A stretch of 64,000 bases of DNA. It comes from Aliiroseovarius marinus. GTDB lineage: Bacteria; Pseudomonadota; Alphaproteobacteria; Rhodobacterales; Rhodobacteraceae. A program made the translations under genes and the position numbers. Location of the stretch: contig NZ_ML178715.1 in the NCBI RefSeq assembly GCF_004360145.1, positions 2,069-66,068 on the forward strand, given 5' to 3'. The notes beneath the pieces were generated by a model. That model was not told where the DNA came from and made no database searches. It saw only the letters and a list, made by a program, of their open reading frames with translations. Positions 54,450-63,008 of this stretch are shown one piece after another. Position 1 is the first letter of the stretch. Each line of letters opens with the position of its first letter.

Positions 54450-55302
54450 AGCGGCGACTGCGGACCAATGTGAAGATGCCCGCCGACACAACGATCACCG
54501 CGCCGATGACGACATTGGTGTGCAAGGTCTCGTTAAACACCAAGACGCCAATGAAGCTGACGAAGACCAGCTGCAGATAGGCGAAGGGTTGGACGGTGCT
54601 GGCCTCGGCGAATTCATAGCATTTGATCAGCAGCCAATGGCCCAGCACGCCCGAGCAACACAGAACCGCCATCCACACCCAATCACCTTGCGACATGGGC
54701 TCCCAGAACCATGCGCCAATGGCGGTCATCACGACTGCGCCGATGACACCTGTCCAGAAAAAACTGGTCTGGGTGCTGTCTGTTTTGGCTGCCAATCGCG
54801 TCATCAGCCCGTAGACAGCAAACATCCCGGCCCCGACTAAAGGAACAATGGCGTAGGGTGAAAAGACGCCCGACCCCGGCTGCAAGATCACCAAAATGCC
54901 AACAAAACCAATCCCGATGGCCACCCAACGCCGCCAGCCCACACGTTCGCCCAGCACCGGGCCAGACAACGCCGCGACCATTAACGGATAGACGGCGAAT
55001 ATCGCATGACTTTCCACCAGTCCCAGCAACGTGAACGAGATAACGGTCACGCAGATTTCCAGCGCAAGCAGCGCCCCGCGTGAGATTTGCAGCCAAAGGC
55101 GGGCGGGGCGCAGGGCTTGTGATAGCCCTCCGTTCCGGCGGGTCAGCCACAGAACGAACGCCGCAAAAAACCAATAGCGGATCATCACCACCATCCAGAC
55201 GTTGTATTCTCCGCCCAAATGGCGCGAGATCCCGTCCTGCATCGCAAAGACAAAGGTGGTGGCCACCATCAGCCAGATGCCGATTTGATTGTTGCGCTCC
55301 AT
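54439..55302 (-). CDS. DMT superfamily transporter (EamA family)
   Basis: 287 aa with ten hydrophobic segments in two EamA repeats: N-half starting WLMVATTFVFAMQDGISRHL, C-half around VPLVGAGMFAVYGLMTRLAAK and YLQLVFVSFIGVLVFNETLHTN. Probably a metabolite exporter; substrate unknown. The last 11 bases overlap slt on the other strand. Confidence 0.9.
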   Translation of the reverse strand: MERNNQIGIWLMVATTFVFAMQDGISRHLGGEYNVWMVVMIRYWFFAAFVLWLTRRNGGLSQALRPARLWLQISRGALLALEICVTVISFTLLGLVESHAIFAVYPLMVAALSGPVLGERVGWRRWVAIGIGFVGILVILQPGSGVFSPYAIVPLVGAGMFAVYGLMTRLAAKTDSTQTSFFWTGVIGAVVMTAIGAWFWEPMSQGDWVWMAVLCCSGVLGHWLLIKCYEFAEASTVQPFAYLQLVFVSFIGVLVFNETLHTNVVIGAVIVVSAGIFTLVRSRRSTS

Positions 55303-55311
55303 TGCGTCCCC

Positions 55312-55989
55312 TCAGGGTCGCAATCTGCCGCGGCTCATATGCCGCTTGCGCCCGTATCCGGGAACACGTTCCACATCGAACCCCGCCGCGTCTAGGGCAC
55401 GACGGACAAAACCTGCGGCAGTATATGTCGCAAACGTGCCATTTGACGCGGTGTGGGTGCCGACTTCGCCCATCAAGTCCTCACCCCACAGCTCGGGGTT
55501 CTTCGCGGGCGAGAACCCATCAAGGAACCACGCATCTGCCTTGCCATCCCACGCGGCGAGGGTGTCGCGGGCGTCGCCTTCGATCACCTCGACCGCGAAC
55601 CCGTCCAGATCGAACCGCCGCGCGCCCTGCTCCCATGCCGTCAAGAACGGCCCTGCCACTGCATGTGCCTCGGGGAAGGCTTGCAGGGCGCGATCAATGT
55701 CGGCGGCGTCCATCGGGAAGGCCTCGAACGAGGTGAACCCAGCCCCCGCGGGCGATCCGGCGGCACGCCACGCGATATACGCGGCCAGCATGTTCAGGCC
55801 GGTGCCAAAGCCAAGCTCAGCAATCTGGAAGCCGGGGCGGAATCGGGTCGCCAGATCGTTGCCGTCGATGAACACATGCCGCGTTTCGGCCAGCCCGTCC
55901 TCGAGCGAGAAATAGGGATCGTCAAACTGCTCGGCCACCGGCACGCCGCTGTCTTTCCACGTGATCGTCGCTGTCTGGCGCTTTGTCAT
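55312..55989 (-). CDS. mnmD: tRNA mnm5s2U methyltransferase, MnmD (stand-alone MnmC methyltransferase half)
   Basis: 225 aa. VPVAEQFDDPYFSLEDGLAETRHVFIDGND in pieces, IAELGFGTGLNML (SAM motif), and WFLDGFSPAKNPELWGEDLM are the MnmC N-terminal half. It adds the final methyl to nm5(s2)U34 in tRNA. In E. coli this is fused to an FAD oxidase; here the oxidase-like gene is separate and divergent, 55 bases away. Confidence 0.9.
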   Translation of the reverse strand: MTKRQTATITWKDSGVPVAEQFDDPYFSLEDGLAETRHVFIDGNDLATRFRPGFQIAELGFGTGLNMLAAYIAWRAAGSPAGAGFTSFEAFPMDAADIDRALQAFPEAHAVAGPFLTAWEQGARRFDLDGFAVEVIEGDARDTLAAWDGKADAWFLDGFSPAKNPELWGEDLMGEVGTHTASNGTFATYTAAGFVRRALDAAGFDVERVPGYGRKRHMSRGRLRP

Positions 55990-56044
55990 GATCTGCCCTA
56001 GAACGCTGATGAAACCCGCGCGACCATGAAGAAGGAACGGCCCA

Positions 56045-57085
56045 ATGGCAATCGCTGATGTGACAGTTTACGGCGCGGGGATCTTTGGCCTGTCGGTGGC
56101 GTGGAGCTGCGCCAAGCGCGGCGCAAAGGTGCGGGTGATCGACCCGAACGGGCCGGGCGCGGGATCGTCCGGCGGTCTGGTCGGCGCGCTGGCCCCGCAT
56201 GTGCCCGAACGCTGGAACGCCAAGAAAGCCTTTCAGTTCGACAGCCTGATCATGGCGGAAACCTACTGGGCCGAGGTCGAGGCCGTGTCCGGGACATCCC
56301 CCGGCTATGCGCGCTCGGGCCGGTTGCAGCCCATCGCCGACGCCCGCCTGCTGGACCTTGCCAAAACCCGCGCGGTCGAGGCGGACACCCTGTGGCAAGG
56401 CAAGGCCGTCTGGCAGGTGCGCCCCGCCTCGGACTTCCCCGATTGGGCGCCCGTCAGCCCCACAGGCTTCCTGATCTACGACACGCTGACCGCCCGGATG
56501 AGTCCGCGTCGCGCTGGTGCCGCTTTGGTCGCTGCGATCCAAGCCAAGGGTGGCAAGATCGTGACCGATGGCCCCTCAGAAGGGACCGAGGTCTGGGCGA
56601 CCGGCTGGCAGGGCATGGTGAGGTTGTCCGAGGAATTGGGCAAACCCGTCGGCAACGGCGTCAAAGGCCAAAGCGCGCTTCTGGACTATGACGCACGCGA
56701 GATGCCGCAACTGTTTGCCGACGCCGTGCACATCATCCCACACGCAGACGGCACCGTCGCCATCGGATCGACCAGCGAACGTGAATTTGACGATCCCTCC
56801 AGCTGCGACGACGCACTGGGCGAGGTCATCGCCCGCGCCCGAGCCGCCTGCCCGGCCCTAGCAGACGCCCCCGTGATCGAGCGTTGGGCAGGCGTCCGCC
56901 CCCGCGCCAAATCCCGCGCGCCAATGCTGGGGGAATACCCCGGCCGCCCCGGCGCCTTCATCGCCAATGGCGGCTTCAAAATCGGCTTCGGCATGGGCCC
57001 GCGCGTGGGCGAGCTTATGGCGGATCTGGTGCTGGAGGGCCGCGACGAAATCCCCGATGACTTCCGGGTCGAGGCCAGCTTGTAG
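56045..57085 (+). CDS. FAD-dependent oxidoreductase (DadA/MnmC C-terminal family)
   Basis: 346 aa. Rossmann GxGxxG in VTVYGAGIFGLSVAWSCAKRG, GSSGGLVGALAPHVP, and a C-terminal FAD block FIANGGFKIGFGMGP. MnmC's C-terminal half turns cmnm5U into nm5U; the divergent mnmD neighbour supports that role, but a D-amino-acid-type oxidase remains possible. Confidence 0.8.
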   Translation: MAIADVTVYGAGIFGLSVAWSCAKRGAKVRVIDPNGPGAGSSGGLVGALAPHVPERWNAKKAFQFDSLIMAETYWAEVEAVSGTSPGYARSGRLQPIADARLLDLAKTRAVEADTLWQGKAVWQVRPASDFPDWAPVSPTGFLIYDTLTARMSPRRAGAALVAAIQAKGGKIVTDGPSEGTEVWATGWQGMVRLSEELGKPVGNGVKGQSALLDYDAREMPQLFADAVHIIPHADGTVAIGSTSEREFDDPSSCDDALGEVIARARAACPALADAPVIERWAGVRPRAKSRAPMLGEYPGRPGAFIANGGFKIGFGMGPRVGELMADLVLEGRDEIPDDFRVEASL

Positions 57086-57097
57086 GAGCCTACAATC

Positions 57098-57502
57098 ATG
57101 ACGCCGAAACTGAACTCATTGGATCATTTCGTCCTGACCGTCGCCAGTATTGATCGGACCGTGTCCTTCTATGCCGATGCGCTCGGCATGACGGCGATCC
57201 AATTCAAGGTGGCAAATGGGTCGACCCGCTGGGCGCTGGAATTTGGCCAGCAGAAGATAAACCTGCATCAAGCGGGCCGTGAATTCGATCCAAAAGCTGC
57301 CGCCCCGAAACCGGGAAGCGCTGATCTGTGCTTTCTAACCGATGAGCCGCTAGAGGCGTGGGAAATCCATTTGCGCGCGCAGGACGTGGCAATCGTCGAC
57401 GGGCCCGTGCCGCGGACCGGCGCGCGTTTCCCGATCCTGTCGATCTATATTCGCGACCCCGATGGCAACCTGATTGAAATCGCCCAGAAGCGTCAGGACT
57501 GA
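57098..57502 (+). CDS. VOC family (glyoxalase-like) protein
   Basis: 134 aa. LDHFVLTVASIDRTVSFYADALGM is the first half; DLCFLTDEPLEAW and YIRDPDGNLIEIAQ the second with a likely metal Glu. Metal-dependent enzyme or binding protein of unknown substrate. It starts 12 bases after the FAD gene and overlaps the flavoprotein gene on the other strand by 10 bases. Confidence 0.85.
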   Translation: MTPKLNSLDHFVLTVASIDRTVSFYADALGMTAIQFKVANGSTRWALEFGQQKINLHQAGREFDPKAAAPKPGSADLCFLTDEPLEAWEIHLRAQDVAIVDGPVPRTGARFPILSIYIRDPDGNLIEIAQKRQD

Positions 57503-58038
57503 TCGACAGCAGCGCGCAGCTTTCCCATCAGCTTCACCAGATTGGCCTCGTAGCGCTCGTTCGTCAAAATGCCATCCGCGTCGAACTCTTTCGAACTTCC
57601 TGCCACGGCGATCTCGGGCCCAATCACTAGCTTCGGCTGAAACGGCACCATCGCCGCCACCAAAGACGCCTGCGCCCGCTCTCCGCCCGCGCGACCTCCG
57701 GCGGCCGACATGACGGCCACGGGCTTGCCCTGCCACGGATGAGGTTTCACCCGACTGACCCAATCCAGCGCGTTCTTCAGAACGCCGGTCAGCATCTTGT
57801 TATACTCCGGGGTCGAGATGATCACCGCATCTGCCGCTGCAATTTGCGCTGCCAGCCTCGCCACGCTTTCCGGGATCCCCTCGGCATCCTCAAGGTCGCC
57901 ATCATAAAGCGGCAGGTTCAGATCTGCCTCGACATAGTCTGCATCGCCATAAAGCCGCGCAGCATTTCGCAGCAGGAACCGGTTCGTTGCGTCTTTACGC
58001 AGGGAACCGGACATGCCAAGCAATTGGTGTTTGGACAA
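57493..58038 (-). CDS. NADPH-dependent FMN reductase family protein
   Basis: 181 aa from a TTG at 58038, 5 bases after GGAGG; the ORF extends 15 codons further but without a site. GMSGSLRKDATNRFLLR (FMN phosphate), IISTPEYNKMLTGVLKNALDWVSR and KPVAVMSAAGG are the family motifs. Reduces FMN, quinones or azo compounds; exact role unknown. Confidence 0.88.
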   Translation of the reverse strand: MSKHQLLGMSGSLRKDATNRFLLRNAARLYGDADYVEADLNLPLYDGDLEDAEGIPESVARLAAQIAAADAVIISTPEYNKMLTGVLKNALDWVSRVKPHPWQGKPVAVMSAAGGRAGGERAQASLVAAMVPFQPKLVIGPEIAVAGSSKEFDADGILTNERYEANLVKLMGKLRAAVDQS

Positions 58039-58112
58039 TGAAGCCTCCTTGTTCGCGTCCCAAGGATGTGGGGCGCGCGACATAAGAGGTCAAGATAAGA
58101 CGAGACACAGCC

Positions 58113-59768
58113 ATGCGCCACGGCGGACAAATCCTGGTCGATCACCTGAAAACCGAAGGCGTAAGCCGCGTCTTTTCCGTGCCGGGAGAAAGCTTTCTGG
58201 CCGCGCTGGACGGGCTTTACGACAGCGGGATTGAAAACGTCGTCTGCCGTCAGGAAGGCGGCGCGGCGATGATGGCCGAGGCGCATGGCAAGCTAACCGG
58301 CGCTCCGGGTGTGCTCTTCGTGACCCGTGGGCCGGGGGCGACGAATGCTTCGGCTGGCATTCACGTCGCCATGCAGGACGCAACGCCGATGGTGGTGTTT
58401 GTCGGTCAGATCGCGCGCGGCCATAGGGATCGCGGTGCATTTCAGGAAGTCGACTATCGCGCCTTTTTCGGACCGCTCGCCAAGTGGTCATGCGAGGTTG
58501 ACCAGACCGAGCGCCTACCCGAATACCTCGCCCGCGCGTTCCATGTGGCGCGCACCGGGCGCCCTGGCCCTGTCGTCGTCGCCCTGCCTGAAGATATGCT
58601 CAGCGACGTGGCCGATGTGCCGGATCGCCCCGCTTTGCCTGCCACGCAAGGCAACGTGTCCAGCGCGGACGCAAGTGCCATACTGGCCACAATCGAAACC
58701 TCCGCGCGTCCGCTTTTGATCGCGGGCGGACCGGGGTGGACGGCAGATGCGGGTGCCAACCTCATGGATTTCGCCGCCGCAAACGCCCTGCCCGTCGCCA
58801 CCGCCTTCCGTCGTCAGGATTACGTCGACAACCGCCACCCGAACTATGTCGGAGACCTCGGCCTTGGCATCAACCCGGCGCTAAAAACCATGTTCGACGC
58901 GGCAGATACACTCGTCGTTTTGGGCAGCCGACTGGGCGATATCGTCACCGGGAGTTACGAGATGCTGGACCCGATGCAGACCGGCAAGCGCATCGTGCAT
59001 GTCTATCCCTGCGCCGAGGAGCTGGGGCGCGTCTATCACGCCGATCAGACAGTGCTGGCAACCGGCCCCTCAGCGATTGCCGCACTTGGCGAACAGCCCG
59101 CGTTGGCCGCACCCCCGTGGGCCGAGTGGACGCAGCAGGGCCGCGCAGACTATGACGCGTTCCAAACCCCGGTCGAAACCCCCGGTCCCGTCAAGCTGGA
59201 GCGCATCATGCACTGGCTGTCGGACACGCTGCCTGCCGACACCATCATGACCAACGGAGCCGGGAACTACGCTACATGGCTGCACCGCTACTTCCGTTTC
59301 AAGGAATACGGAACGCAGCTGGCCCCGACCTCGGGCTCGATGGGCTATGGCTTCCCCGCAGCGGTGGCTGCCAGCCTTCAGCACCCCGACCGCACCGTTA
59401 TTGCATGGCTTGGGGATGGCGAGTTTCAGATGACCCTGAACGAGATGTCGACCGCAGTGCAGCACGGCGCGAAACCCATTGCGATCATCGTGAACAACGG
59501 GCGCTATGGTACCATCCGGATGCACCAAGAACGCACCTACCCGGCGCGCGTCTCGGGCACCGACATGGCAAACCCCGACTTCGCAGATCTGGCCCGCGCC
59601 TATGGTGGGCATGGGGAAACCGTCACGCGCACCGAAGACTTCGAAGCCGCATTTCGGCGGGCCGAAGCCTCTGGCAAACTGGCCGTAATTGAGTTGGTGG
59701 TGGACCAGCAAGTCGCCACGCCGGGGCTGACGCTGGACCAGTTGCGCGCGCAGGGCGAGGCCGGTTAA
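58113..59768 (+). CDS. Thiamine pyrophosphate-dependent enzyme (acetolactate synthase-like)
   Basis: 551 aa. PYR domain with the catalytic Glu in VVCRQEGGAAMMAEAHG (about residue 49), FVTRGPGATNA; a central FAD/NAD-like domain; PP domain with WLGDGEFQMTLNEMSTAV ... IVNNGRYGTIRMHQ for ThDP/Mg. It lacks the small regulatory subunit gene and begins directly at MRHGGQILVDHL, so it is more likely a catabolic or unassigned ThDP enzyme than the biosynthetic acetolactate synthase. Confidence 0.88.
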   Translation: MRHGGQILVDHLKTEGVSRVFSVPGESFLAALDGLYDSGIENVVCRQEGGAAMMAEAHGKLTGAPGVLFVTRGPGATNASAGIHVAMQDATPMVVFVGQIARGHRDRGAFQEVDYRAFFGPLAKWSCEVDQTERLPEYLARAFHVARTGRPGPVVVALPEDMLSDVADVPDRPALPATQGNVSSADASAILATIETSARPLLIAGGPGWTADAGANLMDFAAANALPVATAFRRQDYVDNRHPNYVGDLGLGINPALKTMFDAADTLVVLGSRLGDIVTGSYEMLDPMQTGKRIVHVYPCAEELGRVYHADQTVLATGPSAIAALGEQPALAAPPWAEWTQQGRADYDAFQTPVETPGPVKLERIMHWLSDTLPADTIMTNGAGNYATWLHRYFRFKEYGTQLAPTSGSMGYGFPAAVAASLQHPDRTVIAWLGDGEFQMTLNEMSTAVQHGAKPIAIIVNNGRYGTIRMHQERTYPARVSGTDMANPDFADLARAYGGHGETVTRTEDFEAAFRRAEASGKLAVIELVVDQQVATPGLTLDQLRAQGEAG

Positions 59769-59791
59769 CCGCCGCGCCCTGTCGCTAAGGA

Positions 59792-60103
59792 TCAGCCTTT
59801 CGGCATCTCCATCAGCTCGGCAAGATGGATTGTGCCCATCTGGATGAAGCTGTTCTCACTGGCAATCGCCAAGGCCGTGTCCGCGTCCGGCGCATTGATC
59901 ACGCAAAAGCCCATCATCGGCTGTTTGAACCCTTCGCGGTGGCCATCACCGTCCACGGTCCATTGCGCCTTGAAGGGCGTCTCGGGCATTTCGAACACAT
60001 CCGCGTATTTGGCGATCCACGCCTTATACGCGGCCTGCATCTCGGCCTTCTTGTCGTCGGGTACATCCGTCGGCTCGTGATAGGCCATATAGAATTTCGG
60101 CAT
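59792..60103 (-). CDS. YCII-domain protein
   Basis: 103 aa. PKFYMAYHEPTDVPDDKKAEM and MGFCVINAPDADTALAIASENSFIQMGTIHLAEL in pieces, a YCII/DGPF-like ferredoxin fold. Function unknown. It lies 23 bases downstream of cobO's end on the opposite reading neighbour set and shares the minus strand with it; order suggests it is upstream of nothing further. Confidence 0.75.
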   Translation of the reverse strand: MPKFYMAYHEPTDVPDDKKAEMQAAYKAWIAKYADVFEMPETPFKAQWTVDGDGHREGFKQPMMGFCVINAPDADTALAIASENSFIQMGTIHLAELMEMPKG

Positions 60104-60126
60104 CGTCTCTCCTCCCGTTTAGGGGA

Positions 60127-60735
60127 TCAGTATTCGACCCCAATCTGCGCCTTGATGCCCGACCGGAACGGGTGCTTCACCAATTCCATCTCGGTCACCA
60201 GATCGGCAATCTCGATCAGATCGTCCGAGGCATTGCGCCCGGTCAGCACCACGTGGGTCATCTCGGGCTTTTCGTCGACCAGAAACTGCACGACCTCGTT
60301 GATGTCGACATAATCATAGCGAATGGCGATGTTGATCTCGTCCAGCAGCACCATCTTGTTCGACGGGTCGCGGATCAGCTCTTTCGATTTTTCCCACGCG
60401 GCCTGCGCCATTTCGATGTCGCGGGTGCGGTCCTGCGTTTCCCAGGTAAAGCCCTCGCCCATCGTGTAGAACTCGCAAGTATCGCTGAACTTGGCGTTGA
60501 TCAGATCACGCTCGCCGCAATCCATGCCGCCCTTGATGAACTGCACCACGGCGCATTTCATATCCGCCGCGATACAACGGAAAATCATCCCGAACGCGGC
60601 CGAGCTTTTGCCTTTGCCCTTGCCCGTATGCACGATGATCAGACCCTTCTTGTCGGTCTTCGTCGCCATGATTTTGTCACGGGCGGCTTTCTTCTTTGCC
60701 ATCTTCGTGGCGTGGCGATCGGGATCTACGGTCAT
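60127..60735 (-). CDS. cobO: Cob(I)yrinic acid a,c-diamide adenosyltransferase
   Basis: 202 aa from ATG 60735 with GAGG 5 bases upstream; the longer ORF start is outside the family. Walker A GKGKGKSS (38-45) in IVHTGKGKGKSSAAFGM, FIKGGMDCGERDLIN, FTWETQDRTRD, LLDEINIAIRYDYVD. It adenosylates the corrinoid cobalt. CobO acts after CobN-dependent cobalt insertion; the cobN end lies 2.3 kb away on the same strand. Confidence 0.95.
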   Translation of the reverse strand: MTVDPDRHATKMAKKKAARDKIMATKTDKKGLIIVHTGKGKGKSSAAFGMIFRCIAADMKCAVVQFIKGGMDCGERDLINAKFSDTCEFYTMGEGFTWETQDRTRDIEMAQAAWEKSKELIRDPSNKMVLLDEINIAIRYDYVDINEVVQFLVDEKPEMTHVVLTGRNASDDLIEIADLVTEMELVKHPFRSGIKAQIGVEY

Positions 60736-60791
60736 TCTGGCCTCACTTCTGACTGTCCATCCACTGTGAAAGCACATGGCCCCGGATGCAA

Positions 60792-60824
60792 GAGCGGGCG
60801 CCCCGAAAATCAGGACGCCCGCAA
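60792..60824 (-). terminator. Hairpin after the 401-aa membrane protein gene
   Basis: GCGGGCG (60794-60800) and CGCCCGC (60816-60822) with a 15-base loop that can shorten by extra pairs. No long U-run on the minus strand but ATTTT follows on the plus strand, so the strength is uncertain. Confidence 0.5.
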
Positions 60825-60847
60825 TTTTGGCCACCGTGAGTGGTATG

Positions 60848-62053
60848 TTACTCGGCTGGTACGGCCGAGCTGTGTACGCGGCCAAAATGCTGTTTGTTCA
60901 AGCGAACAACCAGAGCAATCATGGCCATTTGGAACGCAATCGCAATGGCGGAAATCACCCAGTAGATGACCGAGAACTTGTCGATCACACCAGCTTTGAC
61001 CAGACCCGAGTTCAGGAAGAAGTGCAGCAGAACCGACAGGGCGACACCCGGGCAGACCAGTGCATAGGAACCGGGCGAGGTTTCGTTCCCGAAGACATAG
61101 CTCTTCCAGTAGCCAACACGCGACAGCACAACCAGACCCAGCAGACCGAACAGAACTTGGACGGCGATCAGACGGGCCAGGAACATCATGGTTTCGGCAC
61201 CCGAACCGTGCACATCAAAGGTGGCGTGCAGGCCGTGGTCTTGGCGCAGGAACATGATGCCCAGAATGGTCATCAGCGGGATGACAATCATCAGAGTGGG
61301 CGCAGCTTCCTTGGCGGTCCCGTGATGCAGCATCGAGTTGAAGGCAGTGAACAGGGCCAGCGCGGCATAGACGATGGACGCGGTGCCAAAGAAGGTCGAA
61401 CCAACCAGCGAGACGCCCACGACGATGGTGTTGGCGCTCATTGCAGCCGGAGCAGCAAAGCCAACAGCGGTCATGGCCAGCGCGAAGGCGGGCAGCATTT
61501 GGGCAAAGCTGTTATGGGCGGTCACGTCGAAGACGCCACCTTTGGACAGCACGCGGCCCAAGAAGTCACCAATGAAGCTCAGCGCCAGAATGCCGATGGC
61601 AAGGAAGGCGGCCATGGCGAAGGGGAACAGGTATTCCACGATCGACCACAGGCCGGGTACGAAGACCAGCCCAGCCACGAACATGCCGTTCACGCTCATC
61701 GCCAGTGCCAGCGGCATGGCGAGGATGGTGGTTTCCGCGTTCGAGTTTTTCAGCGCCGTGTAGGCATCTGTTTTGCGGAAGACCGAGAAGCGTTTCAGGT
61801 TCCAGATCAGGTATTTCAGGTTCAGGAAAACCATGGCGGCGATCCCGGCCCATGCCACGGCGATGGCAACCTTGATCCCCATCGATCCGGTGGTGAAGGC
61901 GGCCATGATGTCTTCAAAGACCGGCACGGGCTGGCCCGGGTGCTTCACCCAGAACATCAGGTACATGAAGAAGGTGACCGACAGGCCACCGGCCCCAACC
62001 GAGGCGAGAAAGTAGAGCGGCGAATATTTATCCGCGGGACGTGAGGTTTGCAT
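60848..62053 (-). CDS. Polytopic membrane protein of unassigned function
   Basis: 401 aa with roughly ten TM segments, beginning after a 12-residue N-terminus (YFLASVGAGGLSVTFFMYLMF). Visible motifs: FDVTAHNSFAQMLPAFALAM, FNSMLHHGTAKEAAPTLM with paired His, and QDHGLHATFDVHGSG with several His in a loop. The overall layout recalls the TDT/SLAC1-type carriers, but I cannot name the family. GGAGAG precedes the ATG. An ATTC-N8-GAAT dyad 16 bases further upstream suggests persulfide- or redox-responsive control. Codon use is that of a well-expressed gene. Confidence 0.75.
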   Translation of the reverse strand: MQTSRPADKYSPLYFLASVGAGGLSVTFFMYLMFWVKHPGQPVPVFEDIMAAFTTGSMGIKVAIAVAWAGIAAMVFLNLKYLIWNLKRFSVFRKTDAYTALKNSNAETTILAMPLALAMSVNGMFVAGLVFVPGLWSIVEYLFPFAMAAFLAIGILALSFIGDFLGRVLSKGGVFDVTAHNSFAQMLPAFALAMTAVGFAAPAAMSANTIVVGVSLVGSTFFGTASIVYAALALFTAFNSMLHHGTAKEAAPTLMIVIPLMTILGIMFLRQDHGLHATFDVHGSGAETMMFLARLIAVQVLFGLLGLVVLSRVGYWKSYVFGNETSPGSYALVCPGVALSVLLHFFLNSGLVKAGVIDKFSVIYWVISAIAIAFQMAMIALVVRLNKQHFGRVHSSAVPAE

Positions 62054-62068
62054 CGGATCTCTCCATTC

Positions 62069-62088
62069 ATATTCGTAATCTTGAATAT
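62069..62088 (-). promoter_or_regulatory. SqrR/BigR-type operator candidate
   Basis: ATATTC-N8-GAATAT (arms 62069-62074 and 62083-62088), 16 bases before the membrane-protein start. From memory, the persulfide-sensing ArsR-family repressor SqrR of Rhodobacter capsulatus binds ATTC-N8-GAAT; spacing and arms match exactly. No repressor gene is in the window. Confidence 0.55.
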
Positions 62089-62095
62089 CTTATAA

Positions 62096-62107
62096 TTGCA
62101 ATTGCAA
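62096..62107. promoter_or_regulatory. Perfect 12-base palindrome next to the SqrR-like dyad
   Basis: TTGCAATTGCAA, self-complementary, 8 bases from the other dyad. On the minus strand TTGCAA could serve as a -35 element. It may be a second operator or part of the promoter. Confidence 0.4.
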
Positions 62108-62214
62108 CAGTTAGCAAGCGGCCTGCAGTGCACAGATTGTCGCGGGGGGATTTTGCGGGGATTTACCGATTGTTAACCAAGGCATCGCAAGCTGCACGGG
62201 AAGGAGACCCACCC

Positions 62215-62529
62215 ATGCGCCTTGCCCATTCCCTTGTTTTTCTGGGCCTTGCAGCCCTTACCGCCTGCGACAGCCCCAGCCCGCAGTTCATGCATCGCGA
62301 TACCGCAACCACGCGGGTCGAGGTCGAGGGCTCGACCTTTTCCGTCCATCAGCGTGAAAACTGGGTCGAGGTCTATCGCATCGGATTCGAGGCTCTGCCC
62401 CGCGTCCCGGTGATTCTGGCGCGTTCAAAGATCGCGATTGAACAGGCCACCGGATGCAAGGTGGTCAAAGGGTCGCTCAGCGGGGATCAGGCCATCCAAA
62501 GGGCCGAGATTGACTGCGACGAAGGTTAA
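62215..62529 (+). CDS. Small lipoprotein of unknown function
   Basis: 104 aa from ATG 62215, 8 bases after AAGGAGA; the ORF is open upstream but without a start site. Signal MRLAHSLVFLGLAALTAC with lipobox LTAC (Cys18). The mature part has one further pair of Cys (TGCKVVKGS, EIDCDEG) that could form a disulfide. Its stop shares TTAA with the acetyltransferase gene. Confidence 0.75.
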   Translation: MRLAHSLVFLGLAALTACDSPSPQFMHRDTATTRVEVEGSTFSVHQRENWVEVYRIGFEALPRVPVILARSKIAIEQATGCKVVKGSLSGDQAIQRAEIDCDEG

Positions 62530-63008
62530 ATACCGGGTGCCGGCACTATCACCTTGGAGAACTCGAAAGAGGTCGGGCGGTCAAATCCCGGATGGCTATG
62601 CGCGGCGGTCTTGGTAAACCCCAACCGCTCGAACGTACGGTGGTTCTCCACCAACTCAACCCGCGTTTTCAGACGTAGAACCGACAGGCCCAACGCACGC
62701 GCCCGCTGTTCGGCCAGATGGATTAGGCTCCGCGCCAGACCCTGACGTTGCGCGCCCGGGTGCACGGCAAGCTTTCCAAGATAAAGCTCAGGAGGGTCCG
62801 CTTCGGGGCGCGGTGTCAGAAACACGCAAGCCTGTTCGCCGATCACCCAGACCTCCCCTATCCGCGCTTGCTCGGCGATCTCGTCCTCGGTCAACTGATG
62901 CAACGAACTCGGCGGATCAATCCGCCCCTCCATGCCCGCAAAGGCCACGCGAAGTAGCGCCAAAATCGGCGCCATATCTTCGTCCGACCTAAGCTGGCGG
63001 GGTATCAT
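62526..63008 (-). CDS. GNAT family N-acetyltransferase
   Basis: 160 aa from ATG 63008, which overlaps the cobN stop (ATGA). [18 protein letters not shown] opens; [22 protein letters not shown] is the acetyl-CoA motif A (Q/RxxGxA); [12 protein letters not shown] is motif B. Substrate unknown. Translational coupling to cobN links its expression to cobalamin synthesis. Confidence 0.88.
   Translation of the reverse strand: MIPRQLRSDEDMAPILALLRVAFAGMEGRIDPPSSLHQLTEDEIAEQARIGEVWVIGEQACVFLTPRPEADPPELYLGKLAVHPGAQRQGLARSLIHLAEQRARALGLSVLRLKTRVELVENHRTFERLGFTKTAAHSHPGFDRPTSFEFSKVIVPAPGI

Noticed and set aside
60776-62044. 422-codon open frame on the plus strand, rich in Gln, His and Gly
   Set aside because: Antisense to the 401-aa membrane protein, which has clear TM segments and a ribosome site.
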